Shown here piece by piece: positions 16,717-25,026 of a DNA stretch of 52,731 nucleotides (positions within the stretch are counted from its first letter, which is position 1; each line of letters begins with the position of its first letter). The translations under genes were made by a program, and so were the position numbers. This DNA comes from DASZGI01 sp035938995. GTDB taxonomy: Bacteria; Actinomycetota; Actinomycetes; Streptomycetales; Catenulisporaceae. The notes under the pieces were generated by a model. That model was not told the DNA's origin, made no database searches, and was given only the letters and a program-made list of their open reading frames with translations. The stretch covers positions 1 through 52,731 of the forward strand of contig NZ_DASZGI010000314.1 of the NCBI RefSeq assembly GCF_035938995.1. Direction: 5' to 3'.

Positions 16717-17937
16717 TCACCAGGTGATCGGCAGTTCCCAGAGGCCGTAGATGATGGCCCGCTCCTTGCTGCGGATCTCGTCGAACGGCCTGGCCAGGCG
16801 CAGCGTGGGGATGCGGACGAACAGCTTGCTCCACACGATCTGCATCTCCGCCCGGGCCAGGTCCGCTCCGATGCAGTGGTGCAGGCCGTGGCCGAACCCG
16901 AGGTGCTTGCGCGAGCCGCGCTCCAGGATCAGCTGGTCCGGGTTCTCGTAGATCTCCGGGTCGCGGTTGCCGGTCAGCCCGAGGCACAGGATCCCGTCGC
17001 CGGCCTTGATGGTGGCGCCGGCCAGCTCGATGTCCTCCATCGCCACCCGCGGCACCGCGGCGTCGCCGATCGTGAGGTACCGCACCAGCTCGTCGACTGC
17101 GGCGTCGACCAGCGTCGGGTCGGCCTTGAGCTTGGCCAGCTCATCGGGGTGCTCCAGCAGCGCGGCGGTGCCGAGCGAGAGCATGCTCGCGGTGGTCTCG
17201 TGGCCGCCGTTCATCAGCAGCCGGCACAGGTTGACCAGGTCCCGGGTGGTGAAGTCCTCGCCGGTCTCGCGGTATTCCTTGACGGCGCGGCTGATCAGGT
17301 CCTCGCCCGGCTCGCGCTGCTTGAGCTCGACCAGGTTCACCAGGTAGTTGTTCACGTCCACCAGGGCCGCCTGCCGCTGCTCCATCGTCGCGGTGCCGCC
17401 CAGCAGAATGGTGCCGTTCTCCTGGAAGAAGGCGTGGTCCTTGTACGGGATGCCCAGCAGCAGGCAGATGACCGTCATCGGGACCGGCAGCGAGAGTGCG
17501 TGGTGCATGTCCACAGGGGGCTTGTTGGCCAGCATCGAGTCGATGACGTCGTCGACGACCTTCTCGATCTGCGGGCGCAGCAGCTGTACCTGCCGGTTGG
17601 TGAAGGTGACCGCGGCCTTGCGCCGGGTGGCCGAGTGCTCCGGCTGGTCGTAGCCGATGAACGAGGTCTCGGTGCGGAACTCCGGCGGGGCGTTGAAGTA
17701 GAACGGGAAGTTCGCGTGCTTGCGAGAGGCGCTCACCCGGGTGTCGGTCAGCAGCGTCCGGATGTTCTCGTAGCCGGTGACCGCCCAGATCCGCAACCCG
17801 GTGGCCAGGGTGATCAGCTTCACCGGTTCGTCGCGGAAGGCGGTGTACTGCGCCGGCGGAGCGAAGGGGCATACGCGTTCGAACGGAAAGGTCTCCTCGT
17901 CAAGCGACGGGGGGGCCGCGACCGGACTCATGGACAT
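16717..17937 (-). CDS. Cytochrome P450
   Basis: Soluble bacterial class I cytochrome P450 of 406 residues. The I-helix oxygen-binding motif is GGHETT (244-249), the ExxR pair Glu283/Arg286 lies in DELVRY, and the heme loop GFGHGLHHCIGADLAR carries the thiolate ligand Cys355. It likely hydroxylates or couples the polyketide; the substrate is not readable. Electrons probably come from the [2Fe-2S] ferredoxin and ferredoxin reductase of this cluster. The ATG at 17937 follows GGAGGGA with good spacing; a second ATG two codons later is possible. It is divergent from the reductase gene, so both may share control from the 250-bp gap. Confidence 0.96.
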   Translation of the reverse strand: MSMSPVAAPPSLDEETFPFERVCPFAPPAQYTAFRDEPVKLITLATGLRIWAVTGYENIRTLLTDTRVSASRKHANFPFYFNAPPEFRTETSFIGYDQPEHSATRRKAAVTFTNRQVQLLRPQIEKVVDDVIDSMLANKPPVDMHHALSLPVPMTVICLLLGIPYKDHAFFQENGTILLGGTATMEQRQAALVDVNNYLVNLVELKQREPGEDLISRAVKEYRETGEDFTTRDLVNLCRLLMNGGHETTASMLSLGTAALLEHPDELAKLKADPTLVDAAVDELVRYLTIGDAAVPRVAMEDIELAGATIKAGDGILCLGLTGNRDPEIYENPDQLILERGSRKHLGFGHGLHHCIGADLARAEMQIVWSKLFVRIPTLRLARPFDEIRSKERAIIYGLWELPITW

Positions 17938-18187
17938 CCTGGGATCCCTCCTGGACTGGGGGTGGGGGCCATCGTCGGAACGGGTGGTGGAAAGGGGACG
18001 GAGCGCCGCTCGAAGTGCCGCGCCGTTCCAGGCCCCCGCCTTCCGCAGGGCTCTGCGTCCACCGCGCTTCGCCGTCGTTCCAGCGCCCTTCGAGCGGCGC
18101 GCCGCACGGTGCGGGCATGACTTCCCCCGCCTCGTTGAACAGAGTTCTGCGTGCGTCCGCGCCGGACCGAGAGCCCGGGAGCGCGCG
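17938..18187. promoter_or_regulatory. Divergent promoter region with 13-bp inverted repeat
   Basis: This 250-bp gap separates the P450 (leftward) from its likely electron donor, the ferredoxin reductase (rightward). GCGCCGCTCGAAG at 18003-18015 is exactly repeated in inverted form as CTTCGAGCGGCGC at 18088-18100, 72 bp apart. The arms could be operators for a shared regulator that co-controls the two genes. No gene is seen. Confidence 0.5.
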
Positions 18188-19405
18188 GTGACCGCGGCCC
18201 CGATCGTCATCGTCGGCGGCGGCCAGGCGGGCCTGCAGACGGCCGCCTCCCTGCGGGACCAGGGCTACAGCGGCCCTGTCACCCTGGTGTGCGGCGAGCC
18301 GGCCGCGCCGTACGAGCGGCCGCCGTTGTCCAAGCAGTTCCTGGCCGGGCAGTGCACGCTGGAGGACACCGCCCTGCGCGCGCCGGACTTTTACCCGGAG
18401 CAGGAGATCGACCTGCGGCTCGGCGACCCGGCGGTGCGGATCTACCGCTCGGACCGGACGGTGCTGCTCGAATCCGGGGCGCGTCTGCCCTACCAGCGCC
18501 TCGTTCTCGCGCTGGGCAGCCGGCCGCGACCGCTGCCCGTGCCGGGCGCGAACCACCCAGGCGTCCTCGCCCTGCGCACCCTCGCCGACGCGGAGGCGTT
18601 GCGCGCGCGGCTCTCGGACAGCCGCAGGGTCGTCGTCATCGGCGCCGGCTTCACCGGTCTGGAGGTCGCCGCGGCGGCCGCTTCGGCAGGGCTCGAGGTC
18701 ACCGTCGTCGAGTCCTTCGACCGGGTGATCGCCCGCGCGGTCAGCCCGGCCGTCTCGGAGTACCTGACCGCCCTGCACACCGGCAACGGCGTTCGTATCC
18801 TTACCCGCCGCACAGTCGAGGCCGTCGAGGCCGGAACACCCGGCGGATACAAGGTCCGGCTGAGCGACGGCGAGTCGATTCCGGCCGACCTGGTCGTCGC
18901 GGCCGTCGGCGTACTGCCCGAGACGGCGCTCGCCGAACAGGCCGGGCTCGAGGTCGCCAACGGCATCGTGGTGGACCGGTATCTGTGCACTGCGGACCCG
19001 GCGATCTACGCGGTCGGCGACTGCGTCAGCTTCCCGACCCGGCACACCGCCGGGCTGGTGCGGCTCGAATCGGTGCAGAACGCGACCGATCAGGCGCAGC
19101 GCGCGGCCGCGAACCTCGCCGTCCCCGAAGCAGACCGCACGCCGTACGGCGAGCTGCCCTGGTTCTGGACGGATCAGTACCAGGACAAGGTGCAGATCGC
19201 CGGAATCACCGCGGGCCACGACCGGACCGAGACCGTCGGCGACCCGGCCGACGGCCAGTTCTCCGTGTACTGCTACCGCGGCGAGGAGCTGATCGGGGCC
19301 GAGTCGGTGAACACGCCGCTGGACCACGTCAGGGCCCGGCGAAAGCTGAAGAACGGCCCGGTGGCCGCCGAGTCGCAGCAGCCGGAGACGCGCCTGGCCG
19401 CCTGA
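18188..19405 (+). CDS. NAD(P)H:ferredoxin reductase (putidaredoxin reductase family)
   Basis: FAD-dependent oxidoreductase of 405 residues that reduces a [2Fe-2S] ferredoxin with NAD(P)H. The FAD site IVIVGGGQAGLQTAASL is at the N-terminus, PYERPPLSK follows, the NAD-binding motif VVVIGAGFTGLEVA is near residue 150 and the second FAD motif YAVGDCVSF near 275. The pattern matches rhodocoxin and putidaredoxin reductases. With the ferredoxin at 12125-12448 it can feed the P450. The GTG at 18188 places the flavin motif at residue 10, as usual; the longer frame to 17777 overlaps the P450 gene and is not supported. Confidence 0.95.
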   Translation: MTAAPIVIVGGGQAGLQTAASLRDQGYSGPVTLVCGEPAAPYERPPLSKQFLAGQCTLEDTALRAPDFYPEQEIDLRLGDPAVRIYRSDRTVLLESGARLPYQRLVLALGSRPRPLPVPGANHPGVLALRTLADAEALRARLSDSRRVVVIGAGFTGLEVAAAAASAGLEVTVVESFDRVIARAVSPAVSEYLTALHTGNGVRILTRRTVEAVEAGTPGGYKVRLSDGESIPADLVVAAVGVLPETALAEQAGLEVANGIVVDRYLCTADPAIYAVGDCVSFPTRHTAGLVRLESVQNATDQAQRAAANLAVPEADRTPYGELPWFWTDQYQDKVQIAGITAGHDRTETVGDPADGQFSVYCYRGEELIGAESVNTPLDHVRARRKLKNGPVAAESQQPETRLAA

Positions 19406-19410
19406 ACCGC

Positions 19411-19472
19411 CCGCGGCCGTGTGCGAGCCGCTCAGCATCCGATCATGCGGAGCGGATCGCACACGGCCGCGG
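19411..19472 (+). terminator. Long imperfect hairpin terminator after ferredoxin reductase
   Basis: CCGCGGCCGTGTGCGA (19411-19426) pairs perfectly with TCGCACACGGCCGCGG (19457-19472). Inside it CCGCTC/GAGCGG and GCAT/ATGC continue the stem with two single mismatches around a 6-nt loop. It starts 5 bp after the reductase stop. Confidence 0.9.
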
Positions 19473-19648
19473 TCGCGTGTGCGACATGCTAGCCGACGCC
19501 GTCCCACGGTGGGCCGCGGCCCTCGGCGGCAGGTCGACCCCGGCTCGAAGGGCGCCCAGCGTCGGCTCGGCCCGGACCCGAGGGTTTCTCCAGGTGTGGA
19601 GTTCATGGTCGGTGCCGTATATGCCCACTGCACAACCCGGAGGCCCAG

Positions 19649-21439
19649 GTGGAACAGAACGAGAAGATCAGGCGGGGCGCCGGAGCCGACGAGACGGAGT
19701 GGGCGGTGCGGGAGCGCGTCGACGCGCTCGAGGCGGGGTTCGGCCCGGTGGACGATCCGGATAATCCGCTCGGCCGCGAGGCGCTGCTGGCCGCGGACGA
19801 GCACTGGGAGGTGCTGGCCGAGGCGGAGCGGCTGCTGGCCGAGCGCGGCATCGGCGCGGAGCTGGTCCCGGTGGCCGACGGGGGGCGGCTCGACCGGCTC
19901 GACGCGCTCGGCCGGATCCTGCGGCCGATCTTCCGCCGCGATCCCTCGACCGGGTTCGGCCACGCGCTGGCCTGCCACATCGCGGCCGCACCGGTCTGGA
20001 TCGCGGGCACGCCCGCTCAGCGGCGGCGCACCGCCGAGCTGCTGTCGGCGGGCGAGCGGGTGGCCGTCGTCCGGCGCGGCGAGACGCACGCCCACGACTT
20101 CGTGCGCGAAGAGTTCACCTTGGAGCAGGCCCCCGACGGACCAATACTGACCGGAGAGAAGTCGGCCATCGCCAACTCCGACCGGGCCGCCGCCCTCGTG
20201 GTGTTCGCCCGCATCGACGAGGCGCACCACGCCCACAGCCACTCGATGCTGCTGATCGAGCGTGAGGACCTCGGAGACCGGATCGAGGACCTGCCGCGCT
20301 ACGCCACCGTCGGCATGCACGGTTGCTGGTTCGGCGGCCTCGCGGTGCTCGACGCGCCGGTGTCGCCGGACAGCCTCGTCGGTGCCGAGGGCGGGGCGAT
20401 CGAGCTGTCGCTGCGCGCATCGCTGCTCATCCGGGGACCGGTCGCCTCAGCGCTGATCGCTTGCGGGGACACCGCGCTGCGCATCGCGATCCGGTGCGCG
20501 ATCGACCACAGCCCCGCGCGTGCCTCTACTGGTGAAAGCCCTCGAATTCCTCAGCTCTCGCCGCACGACATCGGCGTGCTCTGCGGCGCGTTCCTGGACC
20601 TGCTCGTCGGGGACTGCCTCGCCCTCGCGGCGAGCCGGGCGGCGCACCTCATCCCGGACGGGATGAGCGCCTGCGCCGCCGCGGCGGCGTACATCGTGCC
20701 CAAACTGCTGGCGGACACCGCGGACGACCTGACGGTGATCCTCGGCGACGGGCAGTACATGAAGCAGGGTGCTTACGGCCTGTTCCAGAAGCAGTTGCGC
20801 GACATGTCCGTGCCCGGGCTCGGACATTCGGGCAGCGCCGGACGCCAGGCGACGATCATCCCGCAGCTGCCGCTGTTCGCGGACCGCTCCTGGTTCCACG
20901 GCGAGGAGCCGCCGGCCGGGCTGTTCCGCACCGACCGCGGCCTGCCGCCGCTGGACTTCGGCCGCCTGGCGGCGCTCGGCGAGTCCGACCCGCTGGCCGC
21001 GGCACTGCTCAGCTGCGCCCGGTTCATCGCGGCCGACGACTCGTGGGCGCGCGACCGGGAGCAGGCGGCGGCGCTGCACGACGCGGTGGACGAGATCGTC
21101 GGAGAGCTGGACCAGCTGCGCAAGGCGTGCGCCGAGCTGGCCGTGCAAGGGCGTACCGCGCTGGTGACTCCGCACAGTTACGCGCTGGCGGACCGCTACG
21201 CCTTCGTGTGCGCGGCGGCGGCGTGCCTCGGCGTGTGGCGTGAGCAGCAGGACGGCGGCGATCCGTTCCTGGCCGACGCCGCCTGGGCGATCGCCGCGCT
21301 GGTGCGGATCGGGCGGCTGCTCGGGCTTCCGGTGCGGCCCGGACCCAAGGACGGCGACCAGCGGATCGTCGCCGAAGTGTTCGAGCGCTACCACGAAGGG
21401 CGCAGTTACGACCTCTACCGGAGCGTTCTCGCGGCCTGA
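19649..21439 (+). CDS. Acyl-CoA dehydrogenase/oxidase homologue
   Basis: Protein of 596 residues with the acyl-CoA dehydrogenase fold: a helical N-terminal domain, a middle beta domain around LTGEKSAIANSDRAAALVVFARID and VGMHGCWFGGLAVLDAP, and a helical C-terminal half containing GDGQYMKQGAYGLFQKQLRD. It is longer than typical dehydrogenases (380-400) and closer in size to acyl-CoA oxidases. It could introduce a double bond into an acyl-CoA or carrier-bound starter, which would fit the citramalate/racemase genes; that is inference. The GTG at 19649 follows CGGAGG. It is the last gene before the functional change to signalling genes and may be the right edge of the cluster. Confidence 0.75.
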   Translation: MEQNEKIRRGAGADETEWAVRERVDALEAGFGPVDDPDNPLGREALLAADEHWEVLAEAERLLAERGIGAELVPVADGGRLDRLDALGRILRPIFRRDPSTGFGHALACHIAAAPVWIAGTPAQRRRTAELLSAGERVAVVRRGETHAHDFVREEFTLEQAPDGPILTGEKSAIANSDRAAALVVFARIDEAHHAHSHSMLLIEREDLGDRIEDLPRYATVGMHGCWFGGLAVLDAPVSPDSLVGAEGGAIELSLRASLLIRGPVASALIACGDTALRIAIRCAIDHSPARASTGESPRIPQLSPHDIGVLCGAFLDLLVGDCLALAASRAAHLIPDGMSACAAAAAYIVPKLLADTADDLTVILGDGQYMKQGAYGLFQKQLRDMSVPGLGHSGSAGRQATIIPQLPLFADRSWFHGEEPPAGLFRTDRGLPPLDFGRLAALGESDPLAAALLSCARFIAADDSWARDREQAAALHDAVDEIVGELDQLRKACAELAVQGRTALVTPHSYALADRYAFVCAAAACLGVWREQQDGGDPFLADAAWAIAALVRIGRLLGLPVRPGPKDGDQRIVAEVFERYHEGRSYDLYRSVLAA

Positions 21440-21492
21440 CCGCCCGGCGCACGCGGGGCCCGCGGCCACGGACCCGGCCGGGAGGGGGTGCT

Positions 21493-21514
21493 GCCGCTTC
21501 GGAAGCGAAGTGGC
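21493..21514 (+). terminator. Small hairpin between cluster end and histidine kinase
   Basis: GCCGCTTCG (21493-21501) pairs with CGAAGTGGC (21506-21514), with one G-U pair, around a 4-nt loop. It lies 54 bp after the acyl-CoA dehydrogenase homologue and 12 bp before the kinase start, so it may be a weak terminator or a leader structure. Confidence 0.4.
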
Positions 21515-21525
21515 AGGCTGGAGGA

Positions 21526-23019
21526 GTGACGTCGAACTCGCCCTCTTCCCCTTCCCCCGGGTCCGATACCTCGGGTCAGCCGCCGGACGAGATCCTCCGT
21601 CTGCTCGAACGGAATATCCGCGACTACGCGATCTTCATGCTCGACCCCGACGGGCACGTCATGACGTGGAACGCGGCGGCGGAGCGGATCAAGGGCTACT
21701 CCGCCGAGGAGATCATCGGCCAGCACTTCTCCACCTTCTATCTGCCCGAGGATCTCGCCGTCGGCAGGCCGGAGCACAACCTGCAGACCGCAGTGCGCGA
21801 GGGCCGGGTGGAGGACGAAGGCTGGCGGGTACGCCGGGACGGTTCCCGCTTTTGGGCGAATGTCGTGATCACCGCGTTGTATGACGAGCGGCGACAGCTG
21901 CGCGGGTTCGGCAAGGTCACCCGGGACATGACCGAACGCCGCCGGGCCGAGCAGGCGCTGCGCGAGAGCGAGGAGCGCTTCCGGCTCCTAGTGCAGGACG
22001 TCACCGACTACGCGATCTTCATGCTCGACGCGACCGGGCACGTGATCAGCTGGAACGCGGGGGCGGAGCGGATCAAGGGCTACTCGGCGCAGGAGATCAC
22101 CGGCCGGCACTTCGCGGTGTTCTACCCTCGCGAGGACGTGGCCGCGGGCCGGCCGGAGCACAACCTGGAAACCGCGATGCGCGAGGGCCGGGTGGAGGAC
22201 GAAGGCTGGCGGCTGCGCCAGGACGGTTCCCGCTTTTGGGCGAACGTCGTGATCACCGCGTTGTATGACGACCGGCGCCGGCTGCGCGGGTTCGGCAAGG
22301 TCACCCGGGACATGACCGAGCGCCGCGAAGCCGAGCGGAACCTGAGCGACCGGCGGCGGCTCCTGGCGCACCTGGTCAGGGCGCAGGAGGCGGAGCGGCG
22401 CCGGATCGCCTGGGACGTGCACGACGACTCCATCCAGGAGATGGCAGCCGTCGGGATGCGCTTGCAGTTGCTGGCCGAACAGCTTTCCGAGCCGCAGGCC
22501 GGACAGCTCGGGGAACTCGGCGACCGGGTCAACGACGCGGTCAACCGGTTGCGCAACCTGGTCACCCGGCTGCGGCCGCCCGGCATCGACCGCCAGTCGC
22601 TGGCCGCGGCGCTCAGCGACTACCTGGCCGAGACGGGGGCCGACTGGGGCGTGAAATCCACCGTGGAGAACAAGCTGGTGACCGAGCCGCCGCCAGAGTC
22701 CGCCGTGACCATCTTCCGTATCTGCCAGGAGGCGCTGACGAATGTGCGCAAGCACGCGCAGGCGAAAGCGGTCACCATCCGCCTAAGCCCTCAGGGCAGC
22801 GGCGTGCTCACGCAAGTCATCGACGACGGGATGGGGATCGAGGAGCCGAGCGATCTGCGCCCGGGGCCGGATCATTTCGGCGTGATCGAGATGCGCGAGC
22901 GGGCCGAGACGGTGGGCGGTTGGTGGACCATGGCGCGACGAGCCGAAGGCGGCACGGTCGTCGAATTCTGGATCCCGGCGCCCTCCGGCGAATCCCCCAT
23001 CCGCGCGGGGGACTGGTGA
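21526..23019 (+). CDS. Soluble histidine kinase with duplicated PAS domains (NarL/DesK type)
   Basis: Sensor histidine kinase of 497 residues without membrane segments. Two PAS domains (about 30-140 and 158-268) are nearly identical and offset by exactly 128 residues (384 bp), each ending in GKVTRDMTER. The HisKA_3 dimerisation region AEAERRRIAWDVHDD carries the phospho-acceptor His299, and an HATPase domain follows with EALTNVRKHAQA (N box) and DDGMGIEEP. A small ligand or redox/light signal on the PAS domains is likely. The GTG start at 21526 directly follows GGAG, an unusually short spacing, so the true start could differ. The stop overlaps the next gene's ATG (TGATG), showing coupling with the receiver protein. 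Confidence 0.9.
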   Translation: MTSNSPSSPSPGSDTSGQPPDEILRLLERNIRDYAIFMLDPDGHVMTWNAAAERIKGYSAEEIIGQHFSTFYLPEDLAVGRPEHNLQTAVREGRVEDEGWRVRRDGSRFWANVVITALYDERRQLRGFGKVTRDMTERRRAEQALRESEERFRLLVQDVTDYAIFMLDATGHVISWNAGAERIKGYSAQEITGRHFAVFYPREDVAAGRPEHNLETAMREGRVEDEGWRLRQDGSRFWANVVITALYDDRRRLRGFGKVTRDMTERREAERNLSDRRRLLAHLVRAQEAERRRIAWDVHDDSIQEMAAVGMRLQLLAEQLSEPQAGQLGELGDRVNDAVNRLRNLVTRLRPPGIDRQSLAAALSDYLAETGADWGVKSTVENKLVTEPPPESAVTIFRICQEALTNVRKHAQAKAVTIRLSPQGSGVLTQVIDDGMGIEEPSDLRPGPDHFGVIEMRERAETVGGWWTMARRAEGGTVVEFWIPAPSGESPIRAGDW

Positions 23020-23426
23020 TGACCGCCGCCGCCCCGCCGCTCACCGTCCTGATCTGCGACGACGATGCCCGGATCCGCGAGGCGCTGCGGGACGTGATCA
23101 ACGCGCAGCCGGATCTGACCGTCGTCGCGCTCGCGGCCGACGCCGACCAGGCCGTGGCCCTCGCCGCCCGGCAGCACCCGGACGTCGCGATCATCGACGT
23201 GCGGATGCCCGGCGGCGGCGCGGCGACCGCCCGCGAGGTCCGCGACCAGAGCCCGGACACCCGGATCCTGGCGTTCTCCGCCCATCACGACAACGGCGCG
23301 ATCCGCGAGATGGAGCAGGCGGGAGCGCTGGACTACGTGGTGAAGGGCGCTCCGATCCGCGACATCGTCTCGGCCGTCCGCCGCGTCGGGTCCGCGGAGA
23401 GCCCGGACGATCCCGCGGATCAGTAG
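23019..23426 (+). CDS. Receiver-only response regulator
   Basis: Single receiver domain of 135 residues. The acidic pair is in LICDDDARIREAL, the phospho-acceptor aspartate in VAIIDVRMPGG, the switch residue in ILAFSAHHD and the lysine in YVVKGAP. Partners of HisKA_3 kinases normally carry a LuxR-type DNA-binding domain, but here the protein ends about 10 residues after the receiver (SAESPDDPADQ). It overlaps the kinase gene by one base. It may act by protein-protein contact or as a phosphate sink rather than by binding DNA. I see no frameshifted HTH sequence after the stop. Confidence 0.9.
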   Translation: MTAAAPPLTVLICDDDARIREALRDVINAQPDLTVVALAADADQAVALAARQHPDVAIIDVRMPGGGAATAREVRDQSPDTRILAFSAHHDNGAIREMEQAGALDYVVKGAPIRDIVSAVRRVGSAESPDDPADQ

Positions 23427-23437
23427 AGAATCACGAA

Positions 23438-24261
23438 ATGGTGCGTCAGACCGCGCGACGAGCACACGCCGACGCCGACGCCGAGGACGGCAGCGGCGGC
23501 GCGCAACCAGCCGACTCCACATATCCCGCGCATTCGGCCCTTCGCGCGCGTACCGTGCACGATCTTGACGAGGCGTTGAGCAACTGCCGGGCGTGCCCGC
23601 GTCTGGTCGCATGGCGCGAACAGGTCGCCGCCGAGAAGCGGAAGTCGTTCCGCACATGGGATTACTGGGCCAGGCCCGTCCTCGGCTTCGGCCCGGCCGA
23701 CGCGCCGCTGGCGATCGTGGGACTCGCCCCGGCCGCACACGGTGGCAACCGCACCGGCCGCGCGTTCACCGGCGACGCCTCGGGCGACACGCTCTATGCC
23801 GCGCTGCATGCGGTCGGTCTGGCCAACCAACCCTCAGCGACGCACCGGAACGACGGCCTGGAACTTCGCGGCGTGCGCATCACCATGCCCGTGCACTGCG
23901 CCCCGCCGGACAACCAGCCGACCATCGGCGAGCGCGACACCTGCCGACCCTGGCTGAGCCGCGAGCTGGACCTGCTGCGCCCGACACTGCGCGCCATCGT
24001 GGCGTTGGGCTCGTTCGCCTGGCAGTGCCTGCTGCCGTGCATCGCCGCCGCGCGGGATGGCCGGTGCCGCGCCCACGGCCGGTGTTCGGCCACGGCGTGC
24101 AGGTCACACTCACCGATCCGGTCACCGGACGCGAGCTGCACCTGCTCGGCAGCTACCACCCGAGCCAGCGCAACGTCTTCACCGGCATCCTCACCCCGGC
24201 CATGCTTGAAGACGTCCTCGGCCTCGCGGCCCAGATCGCCGGTCTGGACGTGCCGGGCTGA
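23438..24261 (+). pseudogene. Family 5 uracil-DNA glycosylase, frameshifted
   Basis: Uracil-DNA glycosylase of the family 5 (UdgB) type, which excises uracil and related lesions and binds a [4Fe-4S] cluster. The N-terminal part reads CRACPRLVAWREQVAAEKRK (cluster cysteines), GLAPAAHGGNRTGRAFTGD (active-site motif) and CAPPDNQPTIGERDTC in the frame starting at 23438. Around 24050-24055 the frame must shift by one base: after LGSFAWQCLLPCIAAA the homologous continuation GWPVPRPRPVFGHGVQV and the motif LGSYHPSQRNVFTG lie in another frame and end at 24261. One base is missing from the GCGCGGG run. It is either a real mutation or a sequencing error; the rest of the gene looks undecayed, so I lean to a recent event or an error. 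Confidence 0.85.
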
Positions 24262-24370
24262 GCGTTCGCTCGCTCACTCCGCACCACCGTCACCGCACGG
24301 AAACCCGCCCGCGCGCATGCTTGCCGGGGAGCGTCTTTCTCCAGGACGAGCGGCAGCAGGAGGTGTACCC

Positions 24371-25024
24371 ATGCGAGTGTTGGTCGTCGAGGACGACGAG
24401 GAGCTGGCCGAGGCGATCGGCACCGGGCTGCGCCGCGCGCAGATGGCGGTGGACGTGGTCTACGACGGAGACGCCGCGCTGGAACGCGCCGCCGGCGTCG
24501 ACTACGACGTCGTCGTGCTGGACCGGGATCTGCCGCGGGTGCCGGGCGACGAGGTCTGCCGACGACTGGTGGCAGCCGGCGGTCGCGTCAGGGTCCTCAT
24601 GCTGACCGCGGCAGCGTCGGTCGACGATCGGGTCGACGGTCTCGGCCTCGGCGCGGACGACTACCTCGGCAAGCCGTTCGCCTTCACCGAGCTGGTCGCC
24701 CGCCTTCGGGCGCTGGGCCGACGCGCCCAGCCGGCGCTGCCTCCGGTGCTCGAGGCCGGCGGCCTGACCCTCGACACCGCCCGGAGGCTCGCCTGGCGCG
24801 ACGGCCGCCGACTCGACCTGAGCCCGAAGGAGCTCGCCGTGCTCGAATTGCTGCTGGCCGCGCGCGGCCGCGTGGTCTCCGCCGAGGAACTGCTCGAGCG
24901 GGTCTGGGACGAGGCGGCCGACCCGTTCAGCACCTCGGTGAAGGTGACCGTGAGCCGCCTGCGCACCAAGCTCGGCGAGCCGCCCGTCATCGAGACCGTG
25001 CCGCGCGCCGGGTACCGGGTCTGA
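24371..25024 (+). CDS. OmpR-family response regulator
   Basis: Two-component response regulator of 217 residues: a receiver domain with acidic pair VVEDDEE, phospho-acceptor Asp51 (VVVLDRDLPRVPG), TAAAS and the GKPF lysine, then an OmpR/PhoB winged-helix domain (about 128-217) ending in SRLRTKLG and ETVPRAGYRV. It most resembles actinobacterial CutR/TcrA-like regulators. The ATG at 24371 follows CAGGAGG. The kinase gene begins 3 bp after its stop, so the two form an operon. The open frame continues upstream through the glycosylase only because that gene's first part is in the same frame. Confidence 0.95.
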   Translation: MRVLVVEDDEELAEAIGTGLRRAQMAVDVVYDGDAALERAAGVDYDVVVLDRDLPRVPGDEVCRRLVAAGGRVRVLMLTAAASVDDRVDGLGLGADDYLGKPFAFTELVARLRALGRRAQPALPPVLEAGGLTLDTARRLAWRDGRRLDLSPKELAVLELLLAARGRVVSAEELLERVWDEAADPFSTSVKVTVSRLRTKLGEPPVIETVPRAGYRV

Positions 25025-25026
25025 CG

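Noticed and set aside
13865..16987. Very long minus-strand open frame (over 1000 codons) across several genes
   Set aside because: It runs antisense through the TAP-like hydrolase and out of frame over the KAS III-like gene and has low-complexity Arg/Gly/Ala composition; it results from high GC and few stops.
23438..25024. Apparent fusion of uracil-DNA glycosylase and OmpR regulator in one frame
   Set aside because: The part between about 24055 and 24370 is nonsense in this frame; the glycosylase continues in another frame, and the regulator has its own ribosome-binding site and ATG at 24371.
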